Below, one piece after another: positions 1 to 32,900 of a stretch of DNA of 64,000 bases. A program made the position numbers and the translations under genes. This DNA comes from Spirodela intermedia (taxonomy: Eukaryota; Streptophyta; Magnoliopsida; Alismatales; Araceae). The notes under the pieces were generated by a model that ran no database searches, had not been told where the DNA came from, and worked only from the letters and a program-made list of their open reading frames with translations. The stretch lies in NCBI GenBank assembly GCA_902729315.2, contig LR746264.1, positions 7,347,878 to 7,411,877 of the forward strand. Reading direction: 5' to 3'. Position 1 is the first letter of the stretch, and the number at the start of each line of letters is the position of its first letter.

Positions 1-3000
1 GTCTCTATTATACTAATAAGATTGTATTTTCACCTATCACATATTTTGAAGCAGTTTGTATTTTCATACATTTGAATATCAAACTTTATGAATGATCTTA
101 ACTTCAATGTCAACAACAATAAATATGGATTAAATCAAAAATTAAGACCATAAATTTACTAAAACATTAGTTTACTAAGACTTACAAAGTAATACTTATA
201 CAATCTGTAAAATGTGAAGTAGGAAAAAGAAAAATGATCAAATCACACTAGGATCATTAATACAATAAATTTTATGTAGTTTGGAATTAGGTCTCCTACT
301 TCCATAAACATCAATGCCGTTCAAATTGAATGAAAAAATATTATAGGACAACTCTTACTAAGAACTTAAATAATAAATCACTTCAAAACACTCACCTAAC
401 TCAACGATAGATTTTTCTTAAAAATCATTCTAAAATCTCTCTACTATTAAATGTTTGACATGAGGAGAGGGACACTCTAGTCACTCTAACCACCTTTTTT
501 TGGGGGGACTTTGTATTTGAGCCAAACTTTCTAGAGGTCTCATCTTCAGTAGTTCACACACCTAGTACATCAGCCTTGACATCACATCACTAAGGTGCCT
601 AGTGGTACTTGGTTGAAAGTGTGTGTCTTGTGGCACTTGATTAAAAGTTGGTGTCTCACAGCACTTTGATTTGGAGCAGTTGCTTTGTGGCATGGTTAAG
701 AGTTACATGCATCGTGGTATGAGCTGGTGTGGTGTCTCTCAATATATTGGTTGAAGTTGACTACCTCATTTTATGAAGTGGTACATTACCTCGCAGCTTG
801 TTGGTAGAGAGGTGACTCATGTCACATTGTTCGAAGTTGGGTGTCACATGATACTCGAGTGAGAGTTGGGGAGGTCAAACATCAAGCTGACTTTTTCATG
901 AGAGTAGGTCATACATGACTACAAGAGCTCTATTCTTGTAATGATTGGTGTAAGGATACATCATGGAATGGTATTGATGAGTGATAATGGTATTGTTTTC
1001 TATTTTTCCTCACATGGCACGTGAACCAGGTCAAAGATAAGAGATGGTAAGTGGGTGAGCCATCACAGAGGAAATTGAAAAACTACAAGATGAGTGACCA
1101 ATGAGTGAAAAAAAATAAAATGTCTTTACCATTATACCCTCTCTAGCCACTTTATAGACATGTAAATACTTTATTATGGCACAGAAAAAAATTAATTCAT
1201 CTGTCAATGATAAGTCTTCATTATCATGAGTTAATAATTAATCAATAATATAGTCTTAGTCTTAAATCATGATAAATAGACTTATATTTGTGTTAAAGTG
1301 TGAAAAGTGGTTTTCAATTGATTAACATGAATTTTTAAATAATTATGTGATTTTATATAAATTTATATGATTTTTACAATCTTACTTTTGAGATAAATGA
1401 AGAAAAATAAAAAATAAAAATATATAGCAAAATGGAGGGGACTCGCCGGCCAGCCAAGCCTGCAAGTGAGTTGGAAGTGCAGTCAAGGAGGAGCCACGAA
1501 TAAGGGCTCGAGCAACTAGGATCAATAGGGGCACGTGTGCGCCACTCTCTTTCCACGTCACTGGTGCCCAGCTAGTGGTCGTACATGCACGAGAAAGGGA
1601 CTTGATTGTAAATATAATATTATTATATATTCACCAGAAACTTCGGCACACAAGTGATGTGGGACTAAACTCATGTCACACCTTCCCCAAAAAGGGCGAG
1701 TAACTGACACGGGTTTGAATCCTCCTAGAGCCAAAACTCATATTTTTTATCTGATTATCGCGACTTTTCTAGAGATCACCAATGAAGGATTAAGTCACTA
1801 GAATCACTAGATCATTGACGAAAATCTTATCAACATGATTCGCGGAGCACTGTTACTAAAATTACTGAACGATTCGCAATTAAAGGATCGTGAATCCATC
1901 GAGTAAAGCATCTTTGATTGATCAACGAACAAGTCGTCGTCGGGAAGAGGATGATTCGTTGGAAGATAAGTCATCACCTCTTGAGAGCGTATTGGATGCG
2001 ATGAAGAGCTTCCTTTTGGTGTGTGGACCTAAAGATGAAGCTCTTTGACACGCGCCCCACCTCTATCTAGCTCCTCTTCATCAGGTGATAGCTGTCGGAG
2101 AGCTGCAAAGTTGCCATTTTTTTTCTCTGCCGAGTGACAACTGCTAGAGATGATTCGACAACCCATTTCATTGATCTCTAGAGTTTGCAAAGAGATCTAG
2201 AGATTGCTCATGTCATCTTTGTCTAAGGAGAGCCTTCGAGGTCGTGGACACTACACGACAATCCTTCTAAATGCTCAAGATTTTAGTGCATCGTCGACAC
2301 ATTATCGCCGCGACATTAGAACTCTATTTTTCTACTTTCAACTTACTTTTCATTTCATTTAGTTATAATTTATGTGATTTAAATTTATCAAGATATACTT
2401 CATTCAATTATAATTCTTTTGACTTTTACATATCTTAATTTGATCAATTAAATCATTTGTAATCACTTACGTAAGAATTGCTGAGTGAAACTCTATTTCT
2501 ACTCGATTCATGTTTGTTGGGTGCTGATGTCATCTTGATGTTCACACCTTTATTTCTCTTTTTTGTGAATTTTAAATATATTTTATTTTCATTTCTTAAT
2601 ATAAAATTTATAGAAAATATTACTCTTTGAAAAAAATTCTAAATAATTACCCAATATTATATTACATCCCTGTGTGATCGACTTGGAAAATTATCATTAT
2701 TTTTGAAATTTTTATTGAATTATAATTGATATATTTGTTCAGAAATACTTCTAAATATCTAAAAATTCATATTTTCTAGTTTTATAAATTTTAAATTTGC
2801 GTGATTTACTATACAACGACTGTCAGACATGCGCGTATTTCAATTTTTAAACTTAAAAGTCAGAAAAAGTTAAAAGTCTATTAACTCCAGGACAAACAAG
2901 AACACGGATCCCGATTGGTATCCTTTTTCGGGCCGGAACGATCGGCCGCGAAGACGGCTGTTGGTGGTGGTGGTAGCTACTGCAGCTCCAGGATCTGCTG

Positions 3001-3009
3001 GCAGCGACC
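1..3009. other. AT-rich intergenic region upstream of the MATE gene
   Basis: No open frame longer than about 60 codons and no recognisable exon. About 560-900 holds degenerate, GT-rich imperfect repeats with recurring 'gttgaaagt', 'gtgtct' and 'gtggcac' words. Around 1650-1700 there is a 'gatgtgggac' stretch of the kind found in many plant LTRs, but I could not find matching LTR ends or a primer-binding site. The last ~100 bases before 3010 become GC-rich, as expected for the 5' leader of the next gene. No convincing TATA box was found. Confidence 0.5.
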
Positions 3010-6000
3010 ATGGCGATTGAGGGGGAAGATGATCAGAGGGCGAAGCCCTTTCTACCGCCCGGCGATGACGAGGAGGGGAAAAGCTCCAGGGGGCTGATGG
3101 CGAGAGTGTGGGAGGAGGAGAAGGAGCTCTGGGTCGTGGCTGGACCGGCCATCTTCACGAGGTTCTCCACATTCGGCGTTTCCATCATCAGCCAGGCCTT
3201 CATGGGCCACATTGGCTCTACCGAGCTCGCGGCCTACGCCCTCGTCTTCACCGTCGTCGTCCGCTTCGCCAACGGTATCCTGGTGATCCCCTTTCCTGGC
3301 CAAATCTTCCTCCTCCCCGCCTCTGAAACGATGGTGTTCCTCGTCGCGTTGAGGAATTCGGGGGAATTACGCCGGCGACGTCGTCGTCCTTTCGACGATT
3401 TTCATGGGTTAACGGTCGCCCACTTCTCTTCCGCAGCTGGGCATGGCGAGCGCGCTGGAAACGCTCTGCGGGCAGTCGTTCGGCGCGGGGCAGAATCACA
3501 TGCTGGGCATCTACCTGCAGAGGTCATGGCTTGTGCTGCTGCCGTTTACGGCGGCGCTTCTCCCGCTCTTCCTCTTCACGACGCCCGTCCTGCGGCTTCT
3601 GGGCCAAGACGAGTCGGTGGCTCTCATGGCGGGGAAGATCTCGGTCTGGTCCATACCGGCGGTCTTCTCCTACAGCCTTTCCTTCACTCTCCAGATGTAC
3701 CTCCAGGCCCAGAGCAAAAACCGGGTCATCACGTACTACGCCGCGCTGTCCCTCTCCCTACACGTCCTGCTCTCGTGGTTCCTGACGGCGATGCTCGGCA
3801 TGGGGGTCGCCGGCGTGATGGGCTCGACGATCATCGCCCTCTGGATTCCTGTCGTCGGCCAGCTGGTGTTCGTGGTGTGCGGAGGGTGCCCTGAAACATG
3901 GAACGGACTCTCCTGCGAAGCCTTCAAGGACCTGTGGGGCGTCGTCAAGCTCTCCTTCTCATCCGGTATCATGCTGTGGTAACAGCTCTCATCTCTTTCT
4001 TGCTCTCTCTCTCTCTCTCTCTCTCTCCATATTTCTTGCTTTCAAAGTGCAATCTCAGCACAAGCCACCGATAACGAGATTAATTTTCCACAGTTTGGAG
4101 ATCTGGTACAACACCATCTTGGTCTTGTTAACGGGCCACATGGATGACGCCGAGATCTCCATGACGCCCTCTCCATCTGGCATGCCCCTCATCGTGATAG
4201 AGGAATAAATAGACCGAATTTAATATCTATTTCTTATTTATTTCTCTTTTTCTCTCTATATTTAATTCCCGTGAGATCGATGCCGTGTTCATTCATCAGA
4301 AGTAAATGCGCTCCTGTTCCGAGTGGGGACAATTCAGAACCACGGAGAGCCGAAATCTGTCTTCATCTTAAATCTCGTACTCATTTTCTACCGTCTTTAT
4401 TTTCTACTCGAATAATTCTTATAATAAGCCTATTTCGAGGACTCTTTTTCCAACGTTCCTAACTCGGATCTCATTGCATACATGATTATTTTTAGATTAT
4501 CATGTTGCCGACTCAGAAAATTCACCATTTGATAACCTTTTCTTTCATCGGTGATAACAGTCTGTGAGCTTCTGACCCAAAACCTTGGTTTTAGTGTCTC
4601 CAAGGAGAATATTTTAATATGCATATATCCGTACCCCTTGTTACGGTTATTGAGTCTCATGCCCCTCTTACTTTACCCATCTCATCTATCCTGCGTAAAT
4701 CTCCCAGTTTCACCTAAGTAAAATCACGAACATTGTTGTGATGATATATCCCCCCCTCCCCCCCTAATAAATTAATTGTCAAGTATTTCACCGCTCCTAC
4801 CTACTTATTGTATCAATCGATGAGTTGCATTCCCTGGTGGAGTAGGCAGATCATAAAACTACTTGCCGGCCTAGAATTTCGAATGCGGAAACTTAGCATC
4901 TAATACAAAATCTAACATTGAGAACGTGTTTCAATAGCTGTCTTCATTGAAAAGAGTTTTCTCTATCCCTCGGTAGATTTCTGCTTAGTCCCTTGAAACA
5001 GCAAACAAAAATATTGAACCTTGGTTAAGAAAAAATGAATTAACCCAAATAAATTTCGGAAACCTTTTTGAAAACTTAATCCTAAATGTAAGTTCATATA
5101 GTCTGCTAGATTTCTTTGTGGCCTGACAAAAACACTAGTTAAGATGTTCCATGAAGACAAGAACCAAAGACCCCAACCATAGGACTAAATTTAATGGAAA
5201 CTATGGATTATATATAATTCACGGGTGAGGTGTCATGGCATGCCAAGTCACTAGGTAATAATATTGAAAAACAGGGAGTAGATTTTTTAAATACATATTC
5301 TCATGCTATGAAATTGTTTTCTAAAAGTGTTCGTATCGCCTATGGATGCATATATAATCCTGAAATCCATAAAAAATGTCGCAAAAACTGCACCAAAGAG
5401 GTGGCTAATTAGTTAAGAAAAAATGGCTAGAAATCTCTACAGGACCCACTTGTACAGCGTGCTCATGTTCGAACATCTTCGCTATGCTTGGGTTACTTAA
5501 CTGTGTTTTCAATAAAATTACAGAAATATTTTCGCAAACACGATTCACTCCGTCTCTTCTTGCAGCCTCAACATTAACGGCTGGGAGATGATGATAGCCT
5601 TGGGGTTCCTCGCAGCAATAGGGTATCTTCTCCTCCACAACGATGAATCAGGATTCCCTGAACCAGGTTGATTACCCGCCTCACATAACCGTCTCCGTCC
5701 TCCCTCTCGCAGCGTACGAGTGGCCAACGAGTTAGGAGCTGGGAACGCGGACAAGGCCAAGTTCTCCATCCTCATCTGCGTCGCCACCTCATCCGCCATT
5801 GGATTCACACTCTTCCTGATATTCCTCTTCCTCCGCGGCCGCATCTCCTACATTTTCTCAACCAGCTCCCTCGTCGCCGGAGCCGTCGCCAATCTGTCTC
5901 CTCTCCTGGCCTTCTCCATTCTCTTGAACAGCGTCCAGCCGGTCCTCTCCGGTGATCTCCGAGACCTTCTCACCAACATCTTAAAGACGAGCGTGTTCAG

Positions 6001-6571
6001 CTCACTGCTCGTCCTGTACCGTCGTTGCAGGAGTTGCCATTGGTGCAGGATGGCAGAGCACGGTCGCCTACGTCAACATCGCCTGCTACTATCTCGTTGG
6101 GATCCCTCTCGGAGTCGTTCTCGCTTACGTGATTGGTTTAGGCGTCAAGGTTTGACCGTCTCCGCATCCACTGACCTAGATTTCTGACCTTTTACAGGCT
6201 GCTCTGACTTGTTGACCACAGGGTGTCTGGTTAGGAATGATACTCGGAATAGCTGTTCAAACTCTCGTTCTCACGTACATTACCTGTAGAACAGATTGGG
6301 ATCACCAGGTAATCTCAAAAATTGGAAAATATTTATTTTTCCCTGAGATTTTCAATGGGTCAGTGCAGCCTGCAATGCAGCGCCATTAATTTTCTCAATT
6401 AAGGGCATTTTTTTTTCTAGAATTATCTCTGGCCCTCGGATGAATCCCGTCTCCCGTTTATGTTGATGCTTGTGCGTTCTTTAATCCTGGCAGGTCTTTG
6501 CTGCTCGATCGCGGTTAAAGAGGTGGTTAGTGTCGAAACCAGACAATGAAGATCCACCAAATGAGGCCTGA
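3010..6571 (+). CDS. MATE / DETOXIFICATION-family efflux transporter, 8 exons, disrupted in exon 3
   Basis: Multidrug and toxic compound extrusion proteins are 12-helix, cation-coupled exporters of organic compounds at the plasma or vacuolar membrane. Exons: 3010-3282, 3437-3978, 4094-4179, 5566-5622, 5713-5951, 6031-6149, 6222-6308, 6494-6571. Family landmarks are visible: 'GPAIFTRFSTFGVSIISQAF' in helix 1, 'LETLCGQSFGAGQ' after exon 1, 'LQAQSKNRV', 'LEIWYNTILVLLTG', 'NINGWEMM' and 'RVANELGAGN'. A cytosolic acidic N-tail of about 35 residues precedes the first helix. With one base added in exon 3 the protein would be about 493 aa, the usual family size. As written, exon 3 is 86 nt and throws the remaining exons out of frame at about 4161-4170, where 'EISM' should run into 'ALSIC'. 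The same exon ends at a GC rather than GT donor (4180). All other junctions are in phase. This is either a recently broken allele or a sequence error. The DTX21/27-like subgroup is a guess. Confidence 0.88.
4003..4027. repeat. (CT)n microsatellite in MATE intron 2
   Basis: An uninterrupted run of about 12 CT units lies 24 bases after the exon 2 donor. It may serve as part of the polypyrimidine environment of this short intron. Slippage is likely to make its length polymorphic. Confidence 0.95.
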
Positions 6572-6803
6572 AATTACTTACCCTTAGAAAAAAAAAAAAA
6601 AAAGGAGTACTTGTAAGTCTGAAGATTCTCCAGAGAAATTATCACGTAAATCTTCAGTTCGAAGGAAAAATTCGTTGGAAATTTTGTGGTGTTTTCTCGG
6701 CAGGTTGATAGGCGGACAGAAAATATAGTGAAGTATTTATGTTTTTAATTCTAATTAATTCGAATATATCTGGTGGTATTTTTGGCTTCACTCCACTCAT
6801 ATG

Positions 6804-6843
<40 letters not shown>

Positions 6844-7177
6844 GTTAGAAAAGCAGCCAGAGAGAGAGAAAGATAGAACTGTCTGTCTAATAGAGTTCCT
6901 TATATCAGCGTTGGTCATAATGCATATGATATAAAGGGAAATTTAGTCTATTTCAAGAAATATTAAAAAATAGCATGATTAATTTCACTGAGTGAAAGTT
7001 CATTAGGGGCTCATCCATAAAAAGCCTAAGACCAAATATGCCTTGAATTTTAATACAACCAATTCATTCATTATAAAAAAAAGGCGTATGGTAATGTTTT
7101 TGGGCCGGCCCATGTGAGACGAGTTCGTTCGGAGCTGCTTCGTCGCGCTGCCGATCGCGACCTTTCCAATCCCGCGT
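6572..7177. other. Intergenic region between the MATE gene and ARF1
   Basis: It contains the 3' flank of the MATE gene, with an A14 run at 6590-6603, and a pure (CT)17 microsatellite at 6805-6839. AT-rich sequence follows, then a GC-rich patch at 7100-7180 that forms the proximal promoter of the next gene, including a 'ccaat' word at 7166-7170. No coding sequence was seen. Confidence 0.6.
6805..6839. repeat. (CT)n microsatellite
   Basis: A perfect dinucleotide run of about 17 units lies between the MATE and ARF1 genes, roughly 340 bases upstream of the ARF1 TATA box. Confidence 0.95.
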
Positions 7178-7185
7178 CTATAAAG
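7178..7185 (+). promoter_or_regulatory. TATA box of the ARF1 gene
   Basis: 'ctataaag' sits in a GC-rich context, preceded by 'ccaatcccg'. Transcription would start at about 7210. A leader exon would run to about 7304, followed by a 5'UTR intron (donor 'gtaggt' near 7304, acceptor 'ttttacag' ending at 7596) just ahead of the ATG at 7613. A leader intron is common in constitutive plant genes and often raises expression. Confidence 0.7.
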
Positions 7186-7606
7186 ATGAACGGAAGGCTG
7201 CTTTCCTGCAGGTTCTCATTGTCCGCTCCCATTTCTCTCTCTCACTAGCGTCTGCTGCATCGTCAGAGAGCGAGTCCACACAAAAGTTTCCTCCATTTCG
7301 CTTGTAGGTTGCCTCTCGGATCCTTGATCTGTCATTTACGATGTCTCTTTGCGTGTGCGGCTGCGGTGTGACGAAGAATTTCTTACTCTGGCGCAGATCT
7401 TGAGCTTTTGTGGTTCCTGTTGGCTTTTTTCATTTCTTTTTTTCATTTTCAGTTTGGTTCTAATCTTTGCCTCCGGTTTGCGTTGCCGTTTTGGCGTCCT
7501 GTTTTCTCCCTTGAACCGGATCTCAGATTATTTCTTCATTAGTGCTATTATCGTTTTCCATCTGAATGGTGGCGGTGATGTCTCTCTGTTTTACAGATCG
7601 TGGTGA

Positions 7607-10502
<2,896 letters not shown>

Positions 10503-10811
10503 AATCTTCGAGCTGTAGGTGGAGCCCGGATCGCTCCTATGGGACTCTCCCGTATTTCTTTGGTATCGATTTATTTGTCCCTTCTGTTCCTCTACAGAAC
10601 CGAAAACATGTCTGTAATCTTTTATGCTACGTTGACTCCCTCGTTGTTATGGAACCGCCGCAGTATTCAAGAAAGTCAGCTACTATGATTTCTTTCCATC
10701 CCACCACGATTGTCAACGCAAATTCGGATTATCTGGTGCTTTACACGTGTACAAAAAATGTGCGTTGTCCCCCCCTCCAGGAAGGTCAACCAAACCTCTC
10801 CAGTGTATCCG
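10503..10811. terminator. Convergent 3' region between ARF1 and GYRA
   Basis: Only 309 bases separate the two stop codons, so the 3'UTRs of ARF1 (+) and GYRA (-) probably meet or overlap here. The plus strand happens to stay open from the ARF1 frame through 10831, but that reading has no family signature. No canonical AATAAA was seen on either strand in this interval, so the poly(A) sites cannot be placed. Confidence 0.5.
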
Positions 10812-27830
<17,019 letters not shown>

Positions 27831-28352
27831 GGTCGACAGCGTCGCTTCAGTGAGCTCAGGCTTTCGCCTCCCCTCTTGCTCAAGCCTCCGCCATTACTCT
27901 GACACCTCCGCTCTTCCAGGACCCCGATGGGGTTTAAGGGATATTTCGCGGGTAACGTCCTTCCTCTTCTTGAAATGGCAGAAACCCTAAGAGAAAACCC
28001 CCTGAGCGTTACTGGATCAGTGAAACAGGCCCAGCCCAGTGACAACTGTCACAGTGGCATATTTTTGTGATATATATACATTTTTAAATATTCAGAATAT
28101 CACCTCATCGGATGAGTATATTAATAAGAATGTATAAATACTTTACGGCATGTCAGCTGCTGTTTGGCCATAAGAATAAATTAAAATTTTAAACGTATAA
28201 GAGAAATGGGGGATTTTTTTTGGGGTGTAGGAATATTTTGGTTGTTTCGCTTCTGTTCCTACAGCGAGGAGAGTGGGAGTGAGGAGTTCCCTGGGATCTA
28301 TAAATACGGATAACAGGGGGAAAGTTGCAGCGGTGTGAAAGGGAGAGGGAAG
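27831..28352. promoter_or_regulatory. Shared divergent promoter region, GYRA and homoserine dehydrogenase
   Basis: 522 bases separate the two start codons. A good TATA box for the rightward gene is at 28299-28306 (tataaata), about 50 bases before its ATG at 28353, so its leader must be very short. On the left side, AT-rich 'gatatatatac' around 28068-28080 could serve GYRA, but that would give a leader of about 200 bases and is uncertain. The GYRA-proximal half is GC-richer. Confidence 0.6.
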
Positions 28353-29919
28353 ATGAAGAGGATACCCGTTGTAATTGCAGGCTGCGGTGGCGTCGGACGA
28401 CAGCTTCTGGAGCACATAGTCAACTGCAGAGCTCTTCACTCTAAGCAGGCACCCGATGCTCTACCCTTCTAAAACCCGGGGGATGGGGGATTATTTGGCC
28501 CCTGTTCCGTCTCGGCTATTCTTTCCGCCCCGCGCTTCTTGGTCTCGGGGAGCCAGTCTCTCGTGTTTCCTTCTGAAATTCGGTGTCGTTTTCGTCGCCT
28601 TTTCGTCTGTTTTGTAACCGGGGTTAGGGTAGAAATCGTAGCCTGAATGATGGGGGTGCCTTGTCTTAGCAGGGATTGGTTCTGCGCGTTGTGGGTGTAT
28701 GCGACAGTCAGTCGATGCTGGTGGCGAACGACATTTTCACGGAGGAATTGAATGACGACGTCCTGGCGCGAATTTGCCTTGAGAAGTCCCGCGGCACTTC
28801 TCTGTCAGAGCTTAATGATATCGGTACATTCCGTACGCTAGAAGCTCCGTTTTATATACTACCGCAATGCAATCTTTCTTTGGTAGGAGCTTACCGACGC
28901 CGTTGTTCTTTTTCGGTGCTGGATGGAGCTCAAACAATCCACTTCTCGTCTTTCCATAGACAGCATTGAGGCCTCTAATAAAGAATTAGAGATAACTTAG
29001 CCGTTTAGGCTGAAAATATGGCACGAAGAAGTATCCTCAAACAGTCAGCGGAAAAGAATGAAGTACAAAATAAAGTCTTTCAGTAGCCCTTGTATAGACC
29101 GTCAAGTAACTGGAAGGATGGCTGCCTAGTTCTATGCCGCAACAAAATGTAGCCAAGCGTTACCTAGCTTGATTTTTTAAAACTAAACTCGTCCTTTCCT
29201 TTAAGCTCTTGCACTTTACATCACAAATCCTTAATTTTCGGTTCTTCTGTAGAAAGAGGCTCAGGAATTGCTTCTGTATACATCGTTTTAGTTAACATAC
29301 CAGCTGATTAGAAATGACGAGAAATTTCTCTACCATTGGACACTGGGACATCCATTCTGCCTATACAAGAATTCTTCGTGAAGGTAACGTCCTGAACTTT
29401 CTTCCTATTGTTAGAGGAACCTAACAGAAAAGCCCAAAGAACGCTTGCAAACGGTTCTCCTTCAATAGGTGTTGAAACAGGAAAATAATAGTGTAGCTGG
29501 TGCCTATCACTCAAAAAAAGCCATAATAAAAGAGCACCCTTCCCCTGTATTTTGGATTCCTAACTGTCTTGTCGCTGTCTTTTCATTTTCTGTTTCTTAT
29601 GCTATGAAACTCCTATGAACTCCCCAACCTCAACAGACAAGCCTAAAGCAATTTCTCAGGAATATAAGAGGCATGGAAATTGCCAACATTCAATGTGAGA
29701 AATACCTTGATGAGAATCACAACTAAGACTAAATATTGCGGAAAGCTTTCTGATATGTTGAAGATAAATGTTTGTTTCTTGTATTACTCATTGAATCTCT
29801 AGTTTAACAGATATAATGCGCTTTTATCATTCTAAATGAAGTGATGATTGCTGTAGCCCTCCAACCGCTGCTCCATATTTATCTTCCTTCTCTACATGGA
29901 CGTTGGGAATCTGCTTCAC

Positions 29920-29958
<39 letters not shown>

Positions 29959-32900
29959 CCCCACACACCCCCACACACACACTCGCTTGCTGCCCCTCTC
30001 CACACACACACATGCACACGCACACACACACACGGCAAAATATTTATATGCTGAAGGAGGGCAACGGAGCTAGACAGATAAATGGTTGGTGGAGCTGAAC
30101 CTTTATATTTCTTTCATCAATTGCAGGTGACTGCCAAGTCTTCGACTATAAAGAAGCAACCATGCAGGTTATTGATATCGCTGGTCTTCTAGGCAGATCA
30201 ACAGGTTTGTCAGATATGTGCATTTGTTGTGTTCTCAACTTTGTCCCTTGGCAATCCATATGTAAGGCACACGAACAGAGATTGCTTAAGTATCAAAGTC
30301 TACGTCAAACTTCAAAAAGGACATTTTATGCTAGTCTAATACACTAGATTTATACTACTACACTTTCTAATATGCCATTCTGATTGCAACCGTTTAGCAA
30401 CTCGAATATCTATGATTTGCTTTTTCGCTGTTGTTTGCTGTATTTTCATTATTTCTGAGCTGTCTCTGTTTTGTTTTTTCCCAACAGGTTTGGCGGTTGT
30501 TGACTGTACGGCCAGCTCTGAGACTCTTGAAGTGTTGAAACAAGTCATTGACTCCGGCTGCTGTGTGGTGCTGGCAAACAAGAAGCCACTCACTTCATCA
30601 ATGGTAAGTGCTCCACTGCTTCTTCAGATAATAGTGACGATGAATACTGCCAGCTAATTTTTTTATTATCGCTTTTGAATTTACTTCAGGCAGCCTTTAA
30701 TGATATGACCAGGCCTTTTATATTGATTTCAGGAAGACTATCAAAAGTTAACATCCCACATCCGCCGAATCAGATATGAGTCAACTGTATGCTCTCATTG
30801 CCACTCATCTTTGTTGTCTCAGTTCTGCTTAATGTATTAGGTAGACAATATGAGGGAGATTTTTTGTCTGTATTTTGTTTATAATAAATATTTTACTACG
30901 AAATTCGTTATATATTTATCATGATTTGGTACAGGAATACTTGTTTAATTAATTATGAAGCTTATGAGCATGATGACAAGAAAAAATATCTTCATACGTA
31001 CCCGTGTGCTTCTGGACGCATCTCCACATTATGTTTGATATGCCTTAACTTTCGATAGCCTTTTAGCCTCTGCATGTTGTAATTGGGAAATATTCTTGTT
31101 CAAATTTTACACATTGATAATTTCTACATCTTTTCATAGTGTAATAAGATTCTTTTTGTGGGTCATTTGGTTTTTCATGCTGCCATCACAGCAATAAAGC
31201 AATAACACCAAGTGTCTCCTATCCCCAGGTTGGAGCTGGACTTCCCATCATAGCCTCTGTAACACGTGTAGTTGCCTCAGGAGACTCCGTATTTCGTATT
31301 GTTGGGAGCTTAAGTGGTACAATTCCCGTCAGCATGTATATTAGTACGATATTGCTATTTTTGACTGGACTGGTTTCATGTGGGTTTTTATTTTCACGTA
31401 AATGTGTAAAACAACAGGCACTTTGGGGTATGTCATGAGTGAAGTGGAGACTGGGAAGCCTTTCAGTGAGGTTGTTCAGGCAGCAAAGCGCCTTGGTTAT
31501 ACTGAACCTGGTTAGTTTGTTTATGTTGTACCCGTGTAAAGTTATGGTTGCTTTCTAGATTAATGTTGTATCGTCTTCCTCGATCCTGTTGTCTTAATAG
31601 TTGTTTTTACAGCACAGCATAAATTTATTCTATGCAAATCATGCTGACAATTTATCATTTTCTTGTCCTTTTAGATCCTCGTGATGACCTGAGTGGTATG
31701 GATGTTGCCAGAAAGGTGTGGGTGATACCAATCATTGCTTAATCTATTTCCCACATTAAACTGTTTCATGGCAGACTTATTCCTGGTGGCTTACAAATGT
31801 CTCTTTCAGTTTTTGGTGACCAACGTAATTAATTCTTTTATTAAAAACAAAATAGGCATTGATCCTGGCTCGACTAATTGGATGGCAGATTAATTTGGAT
31901 GACATTACGGTACACCATGTGCCATCATCTTGAATGCTCTTTTAATTTTACGTCAACAAATCACTTATTCATCTCTATTTTCCTTTGTTTTCTTTTTTCT
32001 TTTTCCCCAGGTGGAAAGCTTGTATCCTGAGGAAATGGGGCCCAATTCCATGTCAACAGAGGACTTTCTTGGTGGTGGTCTTTCATTAGTAGACAAGGAT
32101 ATTGCTGAGAGAGTGAGGGTGGCCTCTCTGAAGGGCAATGTCCTTCGTTACGTTTGTTTGATTGAGGATTCAAGGTACCATTTATGTGACCTGCTTCAAA
32201 ATCTACCTGTCAATAATACTAGGAATTTCCTCTTTTCTTTGCTCCTTATGCATCACAAAAGTATCTAACTTGCATCATAAAAGTATTTAGTTTATGTGAT
32301 GCCCGATTCTATATGTTTTCTTTCTAGAGGTCAGAGCATGTATTCATTGTATTCACTAGTGGAAGCTTCTTTATTCCATCTAGGCCGCCACCAGGAAGTA
32401 TTCATAGAAAAAAAATTGCCAGATGGCAATGCCTCACTTGATGTATAATTGATTATTTTCTGGCTAATTTCAACAGGCTACTCGGTTTATTTAGCCTTAA
32501 TTTGGGTCTATAACCGCAAGGACGCACTGAACATTATCAGGATATCCACTGATTTCTCCTTTAGAGACCTGATGTAACCAGATAAGCCTAGGCTTTTCGT
32601 TCTTTAAAAATTTCTTGCCATTTGTTTTTCTCAAAGTGGCTATTCCTCCCCCCTTGGTCTGAAGCGCACATCCCCCTGAAATTAGAGACTAGAACGCCAC
32701 CCGATGATCGTGGACGTTTTGGGAAGTGAGCTACTTATTCAATTAAGCGACTTATCCTGCCTCAAATATATTGGCTAGGTCACTTGATGTTGTCATTTCA
32801 GTCAGATCCTGATGAAGAGAATCAATGGTGCCTCATAATCCAGTTATTTAGACGGGAGCCTGATTGATTTCAGCCTTGTTCCTGTGATGGGGAGTGCTGG

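Noticed and set aside
1690-1740. tRNA-like 'gggtttgaatcctcc' T-arm sequence
   Set aside because: No matching acceptor, D or anticodon arms at tRNA spacing; probably part of a retrotransposon-like stretch.
29921-30034. Possible CRISPR-like or satellite array
   Set aside because: Simple TC/AC dinucleotide repeat inside a plant intron, with no spacer-repeat structure.
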